The notes below the pieces were generated by a model. That model did no database searches and had not been told where the DNA came from. It was given only the letters and a program-made list of their open reading frames with translations. 19,748 nucleotides of DNA from Clostridiales bacterium (GTDB taxonomy: Bacteria > Bacillota > Clostridia > Christensenellales > CAG-1252): contig DMCI01000095.1 of NCBI GenBank assembly GCA_003445835.1, positions 1 through 19,748 on the forward strand. Reading direction: 5' to 3'. The position numbers were made by a program, and so were the translations under genes. Below, piece after piece: positions 7,301 through 14,070 of this stretch (the stretch's first letter is position 1; the number at the start of each line of letters is the position of its first letter).

Positions 7301-9491
7301 GGGATTTGCCTTTACGGCAAACGGTACGTCTTTTGAAAATTCCGCGGCGATCCTTGCGGGTAGCGTAACGATATATCCTCTCGTAAAGACGGGTACGGCT
7401 ACCTTCGTTTCGGTCAACGTCCTTTCCGAAGCGGAAGTCCCCGCTACGACGGGCGTGACCGCGTTGACGGTAGGCGGCGCGTCGACGGCGCTTGCTTCGA
7501 TGACCGATTTCGTTTCGGGCGCGCTTTATACGCCGCTCGGCTTTGCGTTGTTGGAAGACGCTTCTGCCGATCATAGCTTTACGCTGAATTCTTCCTCGAT
7601 CGAATTGACCGAGGCGCTCACGCTTTCGTCGGCGTTTGTCGTCATGGGTCAGCAACAACTTTCCCGTATGGTCGAATTTACCTTCACGGGCGATTGCGCC
7701 GTGATCAAAAACGGCGTTTTGCGTCCGAAATCGACGGGGACGGGCGTTTTGACCGTTACCAACGTTTACGGTGAAAGCGCAGACGTCGCCGTGACGGTGA
7801 CTTACGACGGATTTGCTATGGGAGAAGGTACCGAGGACGATCCGTATTTGATCGAAACGTTTGACGACTTTAAACGGCTTTCCTCCTATCGGGACGGAAG
7901 CTACTTCCTTTTGAAAGACGACGTCAGCGGTACGATCGAAGAGCCGCTTTCCTTCAACGGCATTTTATCCGATCCTGACGGACACACCGTTACCGTCGAT
8001 CTTGCGGCGGATACCTTGTTTGAAACGGGATGCGGCGTCATTGACGGCGTGAACTTCGTCGTCACGAAGACGCAAGTCGAAAAAACGGGCGGCGGTATCT
8101 TTATGGATTCCGCAAACAGTTTAACGATCAAAAACGCCGCGATCCGTATCACGTGCGCGGAGGTCGTCCTTTCGGGCGATACCGTCTTTGGCGTCGTGTT
8201 CGGAGAAATGAACTCTTGTTCGTTGCAGTCCGTTGCGATAGAGGTCTCCTCCATCGATATCACGGCGGAAGACGGCTTCGTGGGGATCGTTGCGGGCACG
8301 GCGGAAGAAACGTTGATAAACGACCTTACCGTGCAAAGCGACGTAACGCTATCCGCAAGCGGCTTTGTCACCTTCGGTACTTTCGGCAGTATCAACGCAA
8401 CTTCCGTTACCTATTTGAAACGGATCGGTGAAAACGAGGATGATTATATCAACGTTCCGTATGCGGAAGATATCGGGCTCGACTTGACCCTTTCGGCGCA
8501 GGGCAACGTTACCGTCGGCGGTTTTGTCGGGACGGCAAACGTTCAGATCACCGATCTTGACGGTACGGTCACGATCGATATTACGGACGGCGACGTGGTC
8601 GTCGGCGGCGCGGTCGGCGTGTTGAACGGCGTTCTTACGGAGTGTTCTCTTGAAGTGATCGTTACGGTCGACGGCGTCTGTGCCGTCGTCGGCGGCTTGG
8701 TCGGTATGGGCGAGGAATACAGTGTGCGCGAGTGTGCTTTGACGGACGTTTCCGTAACGGTCAACGCGACCGGTGTTGCCGTTGCGGGCGGTATCGTGGG
8801 GGCGGGCAGCGGCTCTGTTACCGATTGTTCCGTCGTAGCAAACGTGCAAGTCAGTTCAAGCGCGGACGCTGAGCAAACGGATTTGATATCCCGTTCCGAG
8901 CAGTATCCCGTCCTTGCGGCGGCAGGCGGCGTGGGCGGATCGTTTGGCGGCATCGTATCCCGCGTAAGCGTTTCTGTCGTCAACGTGACCGCTTCGTCCG
9001 CTTACGTTGGCGAGGATCTGTACGTCCTTGCGGGCGGCGTCGGCGGAAAACTTTACAGCGGAAACGATTTGGAAGTCAAAGGCAGCGGGACTGTCTCTGC
9101 AACGGGCGGTACTCCCGTTGCGGCGGGCGTTTGCGCGGTGCTGAACAGTTCGTTGTCAAATGCGGTCGTCAGCGGCGTGACTCTTACCGCAACCAACGTC
9201 GGATGGGCAGTCGGCGTCGCTTCCGCAAAATGGGACGGCACCGTGGATCACCTCTTCGCCACGATCGGGTTTGACGGCGGCGCGTTGGTCGGATCTTTGG
9301 TCAACGAAGCGCAAATGCAGGACTGCGCTTATCTTTACGGTCAAGCTACGTTGACGCCCGACACGGGCGAACGCGTGATCGAAGTGCAAAAACTTGCCTC
9401 TCTCGAGGCGTTTTACGAAGTGACTTTATATGCGGATCTCGATGCCGAGATCTGGTCGATCGACGGGGCGAGCATCCCCTCGCTCAAATAA
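1392..9491 (+). CDS. Giant surface lipoprotein with Fn3-like and beta-helix (GLUG-like) repeats
   Basis: About 2,699 residues. The start at 1392 has AGAGG five bases upstream and gives a proper signal: MKRK, a hydrophobic stretch to residue 22, and a lipobox LFVAC with Cys23. The frame is open from an upstream TTG (1341), but that would bury the signal peptide. Mature domains: about seven Fn3-like domains (residues ~30-647), each with an L-x-W-type strand and a Y-x-I/V strand; a long beta-helix module (654-~1652) opening with GTESKPF; an Ig-like linker; a second module (1735-~2070) opening with GEGTEESPY; another Ig-like linker; and a third module from 2144 opening with GEGTEDDPY and ending with clear GLUG-type repeats such as VVGGLVG. 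The C-terminus (WSIDGASIPSLK) is how such modules usually end. There is no LPxTG or other wall sorting signal, so it is probably held by its lipid. A role in adhesion or glycan binding is inference only. Confidence 0.9.
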   Translation: MKRKPFLFLIVIVAVMLLLFVACKGGSKEIPVPENLAVDNNVLTWDAIVGAVSYDIKVDDNVYTSEENKYSLPIADYAEHEISVRVTTYDGTSKYSESIVYKRLQNKTTLPQLSAPRISMTGNRVMWSTVLNNAGYKIYFDGKTYLAPKNSTYYDLTFSKDGRFEITMQTLGDGVSYATSTISSAYMVTVREGKAPLQSLPKVEFSFNAEEKVIEWRNRYSADAVSYEIYQDNSPIPLVTVPADATKTRQTYAPTLLGGRVSYSMRLISNNGLYNASAFNDAITFPIADAAPAGLAVLPETEQDGYFIEWSPRVYQDGYVVEIDGNEYPVTESLSMAVPTALAAGRHVVRVKTSGNGVYYQDSLYSGGVVFYTKDQGRMTTPLDIPDSFLVGMQEDAISVSFDEVENAAFYLLCFEGRSGDTYLAATENSVIITADAIGSRQATQQEISDIARIRSDLQTGVRVSVAAIPQNDLFEASPFSVEKLVATEEVSFLDAPLGFRYDNQGLAWTKETGTEYVYELSLDGEIKEIGAGSSVSIKPGKHLARLRKKGQNALWSEELIFRAPLDLAAPSGLSENSGVLSFTGSEYATAYVLYSNGSALATLYPSESMILLSSYIKTDGNYVLSLQAVSSGSLNDSPMSEEYLYVKTDGAYGTESKPFVPRSAAEFLSLMRDNAGAYCELIAGGVYDFANYDFSTVPAFDFNGVIRGNGATVKGLKLTSPLFNALNGATIRNLTIEADITNYASSQGGVLAQSARQTVLADMTVKISGETSFARSATFGVLFYGTDDVTVRNVILDYDVSLSCGENCAFGAVAYDAKGSFLSLTMRGDVSVNGSHTRFGGLGVTGNATVSGFAQSLVAEVKGTNSVLAAGCLADGTVTAASLSGGLTLSLDAPIVTYCGVAQKGVSLSDSTLGGTVRTTQATEASLYGVAKADVSLLKNTTVASELSANATDDLQSYGFAETIEEDVDTTGSAFVGKMDLVAAEETSVTAANFANVLRGEHTLRATGAISLTGGKALLSSGAINAQDLILQNQSKFALSGVPYAQALGAAWTGRAISVVGSQEIQTENCGEIEFAGVAYEGDLRLDVQNYRVFGRVEADSATVGGILENANDVDFAALSLTVDIDVISPDLCGVGALVTANSLTLPQTVDLSVNIDGVGSGRIAGFALNLPTLTLSDLSVAGALSLKGDGALHGVAQSVGSASNVSSSASLSAEGDVVVYGLFERVTNADNVSLCGSTVTIRSNDGEYYGLAANVSSNKVRGATVSDVTLSAEPLSTEGESTVRIFGMFDSLAELGDASVSGVTYTIGEYDSLLFGGLASVFSTSVQNGAVVYSLNSSAKDARIGGAFLEGNGSIVGLTIGGASPLTLTSSGKTRLGGLIAEAGDVSVSRGSTYLNVSLPLAAEGESMVGGAFGTLATNHAANFTDHTIKLTVSRTGSSRALIGGAVAQLSGRIGGVCVEADITSAVASDLIGGVAATSASSAIENCVVKGSVDSCAAVGGLVGSCTGGTVNGAMIALTVRSTGDAAGGVFSTAKNTTILNVGSLSRLVQNGYGFFKSGENLSMDFCYFAGEAHSYSLADSASNCAVSSILVDASLRDLSVAREGTIACDFKTLGYGYTGGDLGNDFVVDGIRYPYVAATGYPLRNVTAGIRTLDPVAIAGTVDLYTELNLPGLYDAITPSVTWVDNGNNLEIADGVASVTDNGSGVLYGVLAGGVRVYSVEYTSSGFIPLSGEGTEESPYSVRDLKYLHHVVSYAHNNPAAYFKLDVEGGVLENATFDTLFTATEPFKGTFDFNNVEIVSPTIGADGILGYLDGATVKNLVLTESMCSGCVLARTAVSATIENVSISGAVTDDCALISSLTDCVVNGVTVNVDCVGGGKFALFKNVTGGTLENLSARYSANTGSDVEFYLIEESSSVSVQKAQTSFFAQAANAATAALVKQDQGSNFASVMFVADVWYADAETSQLAGFAFTANGTSFENSAAILAGSVTIYPLVKTGTATFVSVNVLSEAEVPATTGVTALTVGGASTALASMTDFVSGALYTPLGFALLEDASADHSFTLNSSSIELTEALTLSSAFVVMGQQQLSRMVEFTFTGDCAVIKNGVLRPKSTGTGVLTVTNVYGESADVAVTVTYDGFAMGEGTEDDPYLIETFDDFKRLSSYRDGSYFLLKDDVSGTIEEPLSFNGILSDPDGHTVTVDLAADTLFETGCGVIDGVNFVVTKTQVEKTGGGIFMDSANSLTIKNAAIRITCAEVVLSGDTVFGVVFGEMNSCSLQSVAIEVSSIDITAEDGFVGIVAGTAEETLINDLTVQSDVTLSASGFVTFGTFGSINATSVTYLKRIGENEDDYINVPYAEDIGLDLTLSAQGNVTVGGFVGTANVQITDLDGTVTIDITDGDVVVGGAVGVLNGVLTECSLEVIVTVDGVCAVVGGLVGMGEEYSVRECALTDVSVTVNATGVAVAGGIVGAGSGSVTDCSVVANVQVSSSADAEQTDLISRSEQYPVLAAAGGVGGSFGGIVSRVSVSVVNVTASSAYVGEDLYVLAGGVGGKLYSGNDLEVKGSGTVSATGGTPVAAGVCAVLNSSLSNAVVSGVTLTATNVGWAVGVASAKWDGTVDHLFATIGFDGGALVGSLVNEAQMQDCAYLYGQATLTPDTGERVIEVQKLASLEAFYEVTLYADLDAEIWSIDGASIPSLK
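1479..3332 (+). repeat. Array of about seven Fn3-like domains (protein-level repeat)
   Basis: Within the giant lipoprotein, units of roughly 75-105 residues begin near residues 30, 110, 198, 290, 380, 493 and 568. Most carry a proline-rich entry (for example VPENLAV, APAGLAV, APSGLSE), then a hydrophobic-W/F strand (VLTWDA, VMWST, VIEWRN, FIEWSP) and a strand such as YDIKVD, YKIYFDG or YVVEIDG. Sequence identity between units is low, so these are old duplications. Borders are approximate. Confidence 0.7.
3351..9488 (+). repeat. Three beta-helix / GLUG-like repeat modules in the giant lipoprotein
   Basis: Each module opens with a G-T-E-x-x-P-[FY] motif (nucleotides 3351, 6594 and 7821), a 'x-F-x-x-L' helix and a strand ending in a phrase such as FNGVIRGNG, FDFNNVEI or FNGILSDPDG. 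This is followed by rungs of roughly 20-50 residues rich in Gly, Val, Ser, Thr and Asn. The opening phrases (LFNALNGATIRNLTIE; GILGYLDGATVKNLVL; FETGCGVIDGVNFVV) are recognisably the same. Ig-like segments (about residues 1653-1730 and 2075-2140) separate them. Rungs are too diverged for nucleotide-level repeats. Confidence 0.75.
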
Positions 9492-9500
9492 GGAGGAGTT

Positions 9501-10532
9501 ATGACGAAAACGAGAAAGATCTTATACGTCGGCGTGTTTGTTTTGATCGCGGCTTTGCTTGTCCTCGGCGTCTTTTTTGACAAGACGATCGCGGATAAGA
9601 TGTATCAGCCCGAAAACGTGATGGCGATCATTTTGGAGATCGTGGGCATCTTCCCGCCCTTTATCTTCGTATCTTCGATGTTCGTCGTACTGTTCTATTT
9701 TGTAAAAGGGGAAGATAAAAACCGCGCGTTGAAAAAAGCGCTTTGCGCGGCGGGCGCGGCGCTCGTTTACGTGGGCTTCGGCTTTACGGCGGTGGAACAA
9801 GTGTTCGACGGTTTCCTTTGGCGGATCGTCGTCGGACTCGGCGCCGCTGTCGTTTTGACGCCGCTGACCTTTTTGATCTTCCGCAAAAAGTCGCAGGATA
9901 CCTTAAAGCGCCTTGCGATCTTTTTGATCTTTGCTTCCATCGTGGCGGTGATCTCCAGTTTGATCTCGATCAACGTTTTGAAGTATTTATGGGGCAGACC
10001 GCGCTATCGTGAAATGATAGCGGACGGTGATTTTGCTTTGACGGCGTTTACCCCGTGGTATAAGATCAACGGGTTTAGCTTGCACGGACATCATTCTTTC
10101 CCGTCCGGGCATACTTGTTCCGCGACCAATCTTTTGGTGCTTTGCGCTTTGGGCGAGGTGTTCTCGGACGAGGAGCGCAAAAGCACGATGTACGCCGTTT
10201 TTTGCGGGGTGTACATCTTTGCGATGGCGTACTCCCGCATGGTGCTCGGCGCACACTTCCTTTCGGACGTGACGGGCGGCTTCTTCATCGGGTTTTTGAC
10301 CTATGCGGTGGCGCGTTACGTATACTTTGATAAGAGCCGCATCGTGATCGAAGCGATCATGCAGGCAAATCGTCCCAAGGAGGACGACTTGACGACGGAA
10401 GAGCCTATTACGGAAGAAGCTCCTCGTGTGGAAGTGGACGTTACGCCCGTGCAAACGGAAGACGAGATCCTTTTTACTAAGAGGGTGGTGGACGCGCAGG
10501 AAGAGGAAAAGCCTCCCTTTGAAGAAAAATAA
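9501..10532 (+). CDS. Membrane PAP2-family phosphatase
   Basis: 343 residues, a multi-pass PAP2 (type 2 phosphatidic acid phosphatase) protein. The three catalytic motifs are present: K161 ... GRPR168 (motif 1, though followed by Tyr169 rather than the usual Pro), FPSGH 200-204 (motif 2), and S245-R246-x5-H252-x3-D256 (motif 3). About six hydrophobic segments occur (near 8-26, 41-68, 79-98, 107-128, 138-160, 230-275). PAP2 enzymes of this kind remove phosphate from lipid phosphates such as phosphatidate or undecaprenyl pyrophosphate, on the outer membrane leaflet; the substrate here is unknown. The last ~60 residues form a polar tail rich in Glu, outside the family domain. AGGAGG overlaps the stop codon of the upstream lipoprotein gene, so the two are surely co-translated from one mRNA. 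Confidence 0.95.
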   Translation: MTKTRKILYVGVFVLIAALLVLGVFFDKTIADKMYQPENVMAIILEIVGIFPPFIFVSSMFVVLFYFVKGEDKNRALKKALCAAGAALVYVGFGFTAVEQVFDGFLWRIVVGLGAAVVLTPLTFLIFRKKSQDTLKRLAIFLIFASIVAVISSLISINVLKYLWGRPRYREMIADGDFALTAFTPWYKINGFSLHGHHSFPSGHTCSATNLLVLCALGEVFSDEERKSTMYAVFCGVYIFAMAYSRMVLGAHFLSDVTGGFFIGFLTYAVARYVYFDKSRIVIEAIMQANRPKEDDLTTEEPITEEAPRVEVDVTPVQTEDEILFTKRVVDAQEEEKPPFEEK

Positions 10533-10584
10533 CTTTTATGTAAAAAGTAGGAGCGAAAAGAGTTACAATAAAAGCGGAGAAAAC

Positions 10585-12126
10585 ATGACGAATAGATCTG
10601 CATACGAGTATTTTACAAAAAACGTCCGCGGGCGCAAGGAGTGCCTGTATTATCTCGGGCGCACTTTTTCGGGAGAGGAGACCGTCGCATTGATCGATGC
10701 GGTGGCTTCCTTTTTGCTTGAAAAAGGTGTCGGGAAGGGGGACGTCGTAGCGATCAATTTGCCCAACACTCCGGAATGTATTTTTACGATTTACGCCGTC
10801 AATAAACTCGGCGCCGTCGCGTACGTTACGCATCCGTTGCTTCCCGTGGAAGCGCTGAAAAAGGGCGTCAAAGAAAGCGGTGCCAAAATGCTCGTCGCTA
10901 TGGATACCCTATCGGAAGACGTGGGTGTTCCCACGATCCTTTGCGACGGCGCGGGATACCTGCCGTTAAGCTACCGTATCGTCGCCAAATTGCGTCGCAG
11001 CGGGCCGAAGGCAAAAGGGGAGAGATTCCCTTACAACAGGACGCACAGGATCCCCTTTGCGCCGCAAGGCACGGGAGAGGACGTCGCCTTGTACCTGCCG
11101 TCCGGCGGTACGACGGGGGAACCCAAGGTCATCCGCGTGACCAACGAGGCTTTTAACCAAAACGCGGACGCAACTCTGACTTTGGCTAAGATGCCATTGG
11201 AAGGACACGGCGTGCTTCTTGCTTTGCCGTTTTTTCACGGATTCGGACTTTCTTCCTCACTGCACGGTGCGGTGTCGGGCGGGGCGGTCGGCGTGATCTT
11301 GCCGTTCCTCGACTACAAAAAGGCGGCGGAATACGTCAAGTCGGGACGGGTGGAGATCATCCTCGCAGTCCCCAATATGTACAAAAAGCTCCTTGCGGAA
11401 AAGGATTTCCGCGACGGTATCGGCAATATGCTTTTGGCGTTCTCGGGTGGCGATACCCTCCCCGAACGCGTCAAAAAGGAATACGACGACCTTGCCGCTG
11501 CGGCAGGCGGCACGAGCCGCTTATATCAAGGGTACGGACTGGCTGAAACGGTCTCCGTTTGCGTAGCAAACAGCCCGGGTGAGGATAAGATCGGCACGAT
11601 CGGTAAGCCCGTGTTTGCCGACGTCAAGATCCTTGATGAAAAAGGCAGGGAACTCCCGCAAGGGGAAAAGGGAGAGATCGCCGTCAAAACGCCCTGTATG
11701 ATGAAAGGGTATTTGGGACAGGACGATTTTTCGGACGATTATCTGTTGACGGGTGACCTCGGGTACTTTGACGAGGACGGTTTTTTGGTGTTTTCGGGCA
11801 GGAAGAAGAGGATCATCGTGATCGGCGGAATGAACGTCTATCCGTTGGAGATCGAACGGACGGCGTGCGAACTGGACTTCGTCACCGCCGCGTCGGCGGA
11901 AGAGTATCACGACGGAGAAAAACCGCGTATTTGCTTGTTTATATCGGATAATTCCGAATTTTCAGAAGAAAAAAAGAGAGAGATCACGCTCTCTTATCTC
12001 TCGACGCGCATCATAAGATACGCTTTGCCTACCAAGGTGGTGTTTTTGGATAAATTACCGTTGACACCTGTTGGCAAGATAGACCATTTAAAACTCTCAA
12101 AAATGCTTGTCGACCAATCTGTATAA
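10585..12126 (+). CDS. AMP-forming acyl-activating ligase (ANL superfamily)
   Basis: 513 residues, with all core ANL motifs. The ATP-binding loop is LPSGGTTGEPK (171-181), followed by YGLAE (317-321), TGDLG (389-393) plus GRKKR (405-409), and the catalytic-lysine segment LTPVGKID (Lys498). An N-terminal 'INLPNTPE...YAVNKLGAVA' region is typical of acyl-CoA ligases. It should adenylate a carboxylic acid and pass it to CoA or another thiol. The acid (fatty or aromatic) cannot be read from the sequence. The ATG at 10585 is chosen because GGAG stands seven bases upstream; the frame is open further back but overlaps the PAP2 gene. It follows PAP2 after 52 bp with no terminator between, suggesting one operon. 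No clear hairpin terminator follows it (12127-12173). Confidence 0.9.
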   Translation: MTNRSAYEYFTKNVRGRKECLYYLGRTFSGEETVALIDAVASFLLEKGVGKGDVVAINLPNTPECIFTIYAVNKLGAVAYVTHPLLPVEALKKGVKESGAKMLVAMDTLSEDVGVPTILCDGAGYLPLSYRIVAKLRRSGPKAKGERFPYNRTHRIPFAPQGTGEDVALYLPSGGTTGEPKVIRVTNEAFNQNADATLTLAKMPLEGHGVLLALPFFHGFGLSSSLHGAVSGGAVGVILPFLDYKKAAEYVKSGRVEIILAVPNMYKKLLAEKDFRDGIGNMLLAFSGGDTLPERVKKEYDDLAAAAGGTSRLYQGYGLAETVSVCVANSPGEDKIGTIGKPVFADVKILDEKGRELPQGEKGEIAVKTPCMMKGYLGQDDFSDDYLLTGDLGYFDEDGFLVFSGRKKRIIVIGGMNVYPLEIERTACELDFVTAASAEEYHDGEKPRICLFISDNSEFSEEKKREITLSYLSTRIIRYALPTKVVFLDKLPLTPVGKIDHLKLSKMLVDQSV

Positions 12127-12173
12127 AATAAAAACTTCCTATTTATCCGCATTTTTTGCACAAAATTCGCATA

Positions 12174-12202
12174 TTGACAAATTGTAGGTTATATGTTATA
12201 AT
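12174..12202 (+). promoter_or_regulatory. Consensus sigma-A promoter of spoVG
   Basis: An exact TTGACA (12174-12179) and an exact TATAAT (12197-12202) are 17 bp apart, and TGT before the -10 adds the extended -10 element. It lies 29 bp before the start codon. This is the strongest promoter in the window. Confidence 0.95.
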
Positions 12203-12231
12203 AATCATATATTATATAAGGCGGTGCGCTT

Positions 12232-12507
12232 ATGAACATTACCGACGTTAGAGTGAGACTCGCAAAGAATGACAACGGCAAGCTTAAGGCCGTGGCATCC
12301 ATAACGATAGACAACTGCTTTGCCGTGCATGATATTAAGATCATCGCCGGCGACTCGGGTCCGTTTATCGCGATGCCGAGCAGGAAGACTCCCGAAGGCG
12401 AATTCAAGGACATTGCTCATCCGATCAATCCGGATGCAAGGGCAATGATCTCCGACCTCGTCTTGAAGGCGTATCAAGCTCAACTTGATCAAGCGGAAGG
12501 GGTCTGA
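12232..12507 (+). CDS. spoVG: SpoVG, septation/RNA- and DNA-binding regulator
   Basis: 91 residues, full length for the family. It begins MNITDVRVRLAK and has the SpoVG hallmarks: 'LKAVASITIDNCFAVHDIKII', 'GPFIAMPSRKTPEGEFKDIAHPINPDAR', and a C-terminal helix. SpoVG is a small conserved cytosolic protein, first known for a role in septum placement during sporulation in Bacillus and later found to bind nucleic acids and affect gene expression in several species, including non-sporulating ones. Its presence alone therefore does not prove that this organism sporulates. The site upstream of the ATG (AAGGCGGTG) is a modest ribosome binding site. It forms a single-gene unit between a consensus promoter and a terminator. 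Confidence 0.97.
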   Translation: MNITDVRVRLAKNDNGKLKAVASITIDNCFAVHDIKIIAGDSGPFIAMPSRKTPEGEFKDIAHPINPDARAMISDLVLKAYQAQLDQAEGV

Positions 12508-12557
12508 TCCGTTTTTGACCTCATCCCCCATATTCTAGGCACTTTGGCTCGAAATTC

Positions 12558-12593
12558 GGTTTCGCACTTTTTCTTTGTGCGAAATCGTTTTTT
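12558..12593 (+). terminator. Rho-independent terminator after spoVG
   Basis: GGTTTCGCAC (12558-12567) pairs with GTGCGAAATC (12577-12586), allowing one G-U pair. The loop is 9 nt, and TTTTTT (12588-12593) follows. It ends transcription just before the murC promoter. Confidence 0.92.
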
Positions 12594-12597
12594 AATT

Positions 12598-12627
12598 TTG
12601 ACCTTCCTTCGCTTTCTCGCATATAGA
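12598..12627 (+). promoter_or_regulatory. Putative murC promoter, placed for a leaderless transcript
   Basis: TTGACC (12598-12603) is 18 bp from TATAGA (12622-12627). The murC ATG is at 12633, only five bases past the -10, where transcription would be expected to begin. There is no Shine-Dalgarno sequence in the gap. Confidence 0.5.
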
Positions 12628-12632
12628 ATGGT

Positions 12633-13955
12633 ATGCGGAATTTTTTAAGCGGCAAGAAAGTGCATTTCATCGGCGTGGGCGGCATCAGTATGAGCGCGCT
12701 TCTGCGCATTGCGGCGCACCTCGGCGCCTCAGTCACGGGGAGTGACGTTTATCCGTCGGACGCCTTTTCGTCACTCGCGGGGGAAGGGTACGACGTTTAC
12801 CTCGGCTCAAATCCCGTCTACGCCCAAAAAGCCGACCTCGTCGTCTGCACCGCGGCGATCAAAAAGAGCGATCCGGAACTTGTCGCGGCGGGAAGCAAAG
12901 CAGTGACGAGAGCCGCGTTTCTTGCGGATATTTGCGGCGTTTTCAAAAAGACCGTCGCCGTTTCCGGTACGCACGGCAAAACGACGGTCAGCGCGATGAT
13001 CGCTTGCGCGGCGGCAGCGGGCGGCGCAAAGTTTTCCGCTCACGTCGGAGGCGTCGTCCGCAACTTTCAAAACAACACCTTTCTTGCGGGCAACGATCTT
13101 TTCGTGACCGAGGCGTGCGAGTATAAAGACAGTTTTTTGTCTCTTTCGCCCGACGTTGCCGTCCTCCTCAACGTCGAATGGGATCACAGCGATTATTTTG
13201 AAAACGTTCAGCGGTTGTACGCTTCCTTCTCGCGTTTTTGTTCCCGCGTCAAAAAAGGCGGGGCAGTCGTTCTCGGCGAAGGGGTGTCTTCTCATATCGA
13301 CGTATGTTCAAATGACGATATTCGCATCTATCGATACGGAGAGGATTTTTTCTGCGAGCCCAAAGAGAACGGCGGATTCGATCTTTTGGTCAAAAACGAG
13401 CCTCCGCGCTTTTTTATGGTCTCCGCCAAAGGTCGGCACAACCTTTACAACGCGGCGATGGCGGCGTTTTCGTCTTTGCTCGTCGGGGTGTCGGAGGATG
13501 CCGTCCGAATGGGTCTTGCGGCGTTTCTGGGCGTAAAGCGTCGCTACGAATATATGGGCAAGACGGCGGGCGGCGCGGCGGTCATCCACGACTACGCCCA
13601 TCATCCCAGCGAGATCGAAGCGGTTATGAAGGTCGCGCGGGAAAGGGAAGGACGGCTGATCGTCGTCTTTGAGCCGCATACTTATTCGCGGACGCAAGCG
13701 CTGTTTGACGACTTCGTTAAAGTGTTGTCGACGGCGGACGTCCTTGTGATGCTGCCCACCTATTCGGCGAGGGAAGTCCCTGCGGAAGGGGTGGACGCCA
13801 AAACGTTGTTTTGCGCGACAAACGCCCCCGAACGCTACTTTTTCAGCGATTACGACGGAGCGAAGCGCCTTTTGGATAAGATCGCCTTGTCCCGTGATAC
13901 CGTCCTCGTGCTCGGCGCGGGGACGGTGGAGAAGTTGGCGGAAAAGTTCTGTTAA
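12633..13955 (+). CDS. murC: UDP-N-acetylmuramate--L-alanine ligase
   Basis: 440 residues, close to the family length. MurC adds L-alanine to UDP-MurNAc using ATP, the first amino-acid step of peptidoglycan precursor synthesis in the cytoplasm. Motifs in order: the N-terminal nucleotide-sugar fold VHFIGVGGISMS (10-21), the ATP P-loop GTHGKTT (112-118), TEACEY (159-164), NVEWDHSDYF (180-189), GRHNLYNA (267-274), KRRYE (302-306), DYAHHPSEI (320-328) and FEPHTYSRT (346-354). The ATG at 12633 is needed to keep the N-terminal GxGG motif. It has no ribosome binding site, and a promoter ends five bases upstream. It is a one-gene unit, next to spoVG. Confidence 0.97.
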   Translation: MRNFLSGKKVHFIGVGGISMSALLRIAAHLGASVTGSDVYPSDAFSSLAGEGYDVYLGSNPVYAQKADLVVCTAAIKKSDPELVAAGSKAVTRAAFLADICGVFKKTVAVSGTHGKTTVSAMIACAAAAGGAKFSAHVGGVVRNFQNNTFLAGNDLFVTEACEYKDSFLSLSPDVAVLLNVEWDHSDYFENVQRLYASFSRFCSRVKKGGAVVLGEGVSSHIDVCSNDDIRIYRYGEDFFCEPKENGGFDLLVKNEPPRFFMVSAKGRHNLYNAAMAAFSSLLVGVSEDAVRMGLAAFLGVKRRYEYMGKTAGGAAVIHDYAHHPSEIEAVMKVAREREGRLIVVFEPHTYSRTQALFDDFVKVLSTADVLVMLPTYSAREVPAEGVDAKTLFCATNAPERYFFSDYDGAKRLLDKIALSRDTVLVLGAGTVEKLAEKFC

Positions 13956-13979
13956 AGAGGTATTTTTTGCGTCGTTTTG

Positions 13980-14010
13980 AAGCTCGCTTACACAGGCGAG
14001 CTTTCTTTTT
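13980..14010 (+). terminator. Rho-independent terminator after murC
   Basis: AAGCTCGC (13980-13987) and GCGAGCTT (13996-14003) form a perfect 8-bp stem with an 8-nt loop, followed by TCTTTTT. It lies 24 bp after the murC stop codon. Confidence 0.92.
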
Positions 14011-14041
14011 CCGTTGAAAAAGAAGAGCGGATTTATTTGAT

Positions 14042-14070
14042 TTGCATTTTTAATTTATTTCGTGTATAAT
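14042..14070 (+). promoter_or_regulatory. Promoter of the four-gene operon ending in uvrB-uvrA
   Basis: TATAAT (14065-14070) has a TTGCAT box (14042-14047) 17 bp upstream. The -10 is perfect, the -35 weak. It lies 34 bp before the first gene. I see no GAAC-N4-GTTC type LexA box around it. Confidence 0.75.

Noticed and set aside
6519..7658. 379-codon open frame on the minus strand within the lipoprotein gene
   Set aside because: Arg- and His-rich composition without any domain, opposite a well supported coding frame; a shadow frame.
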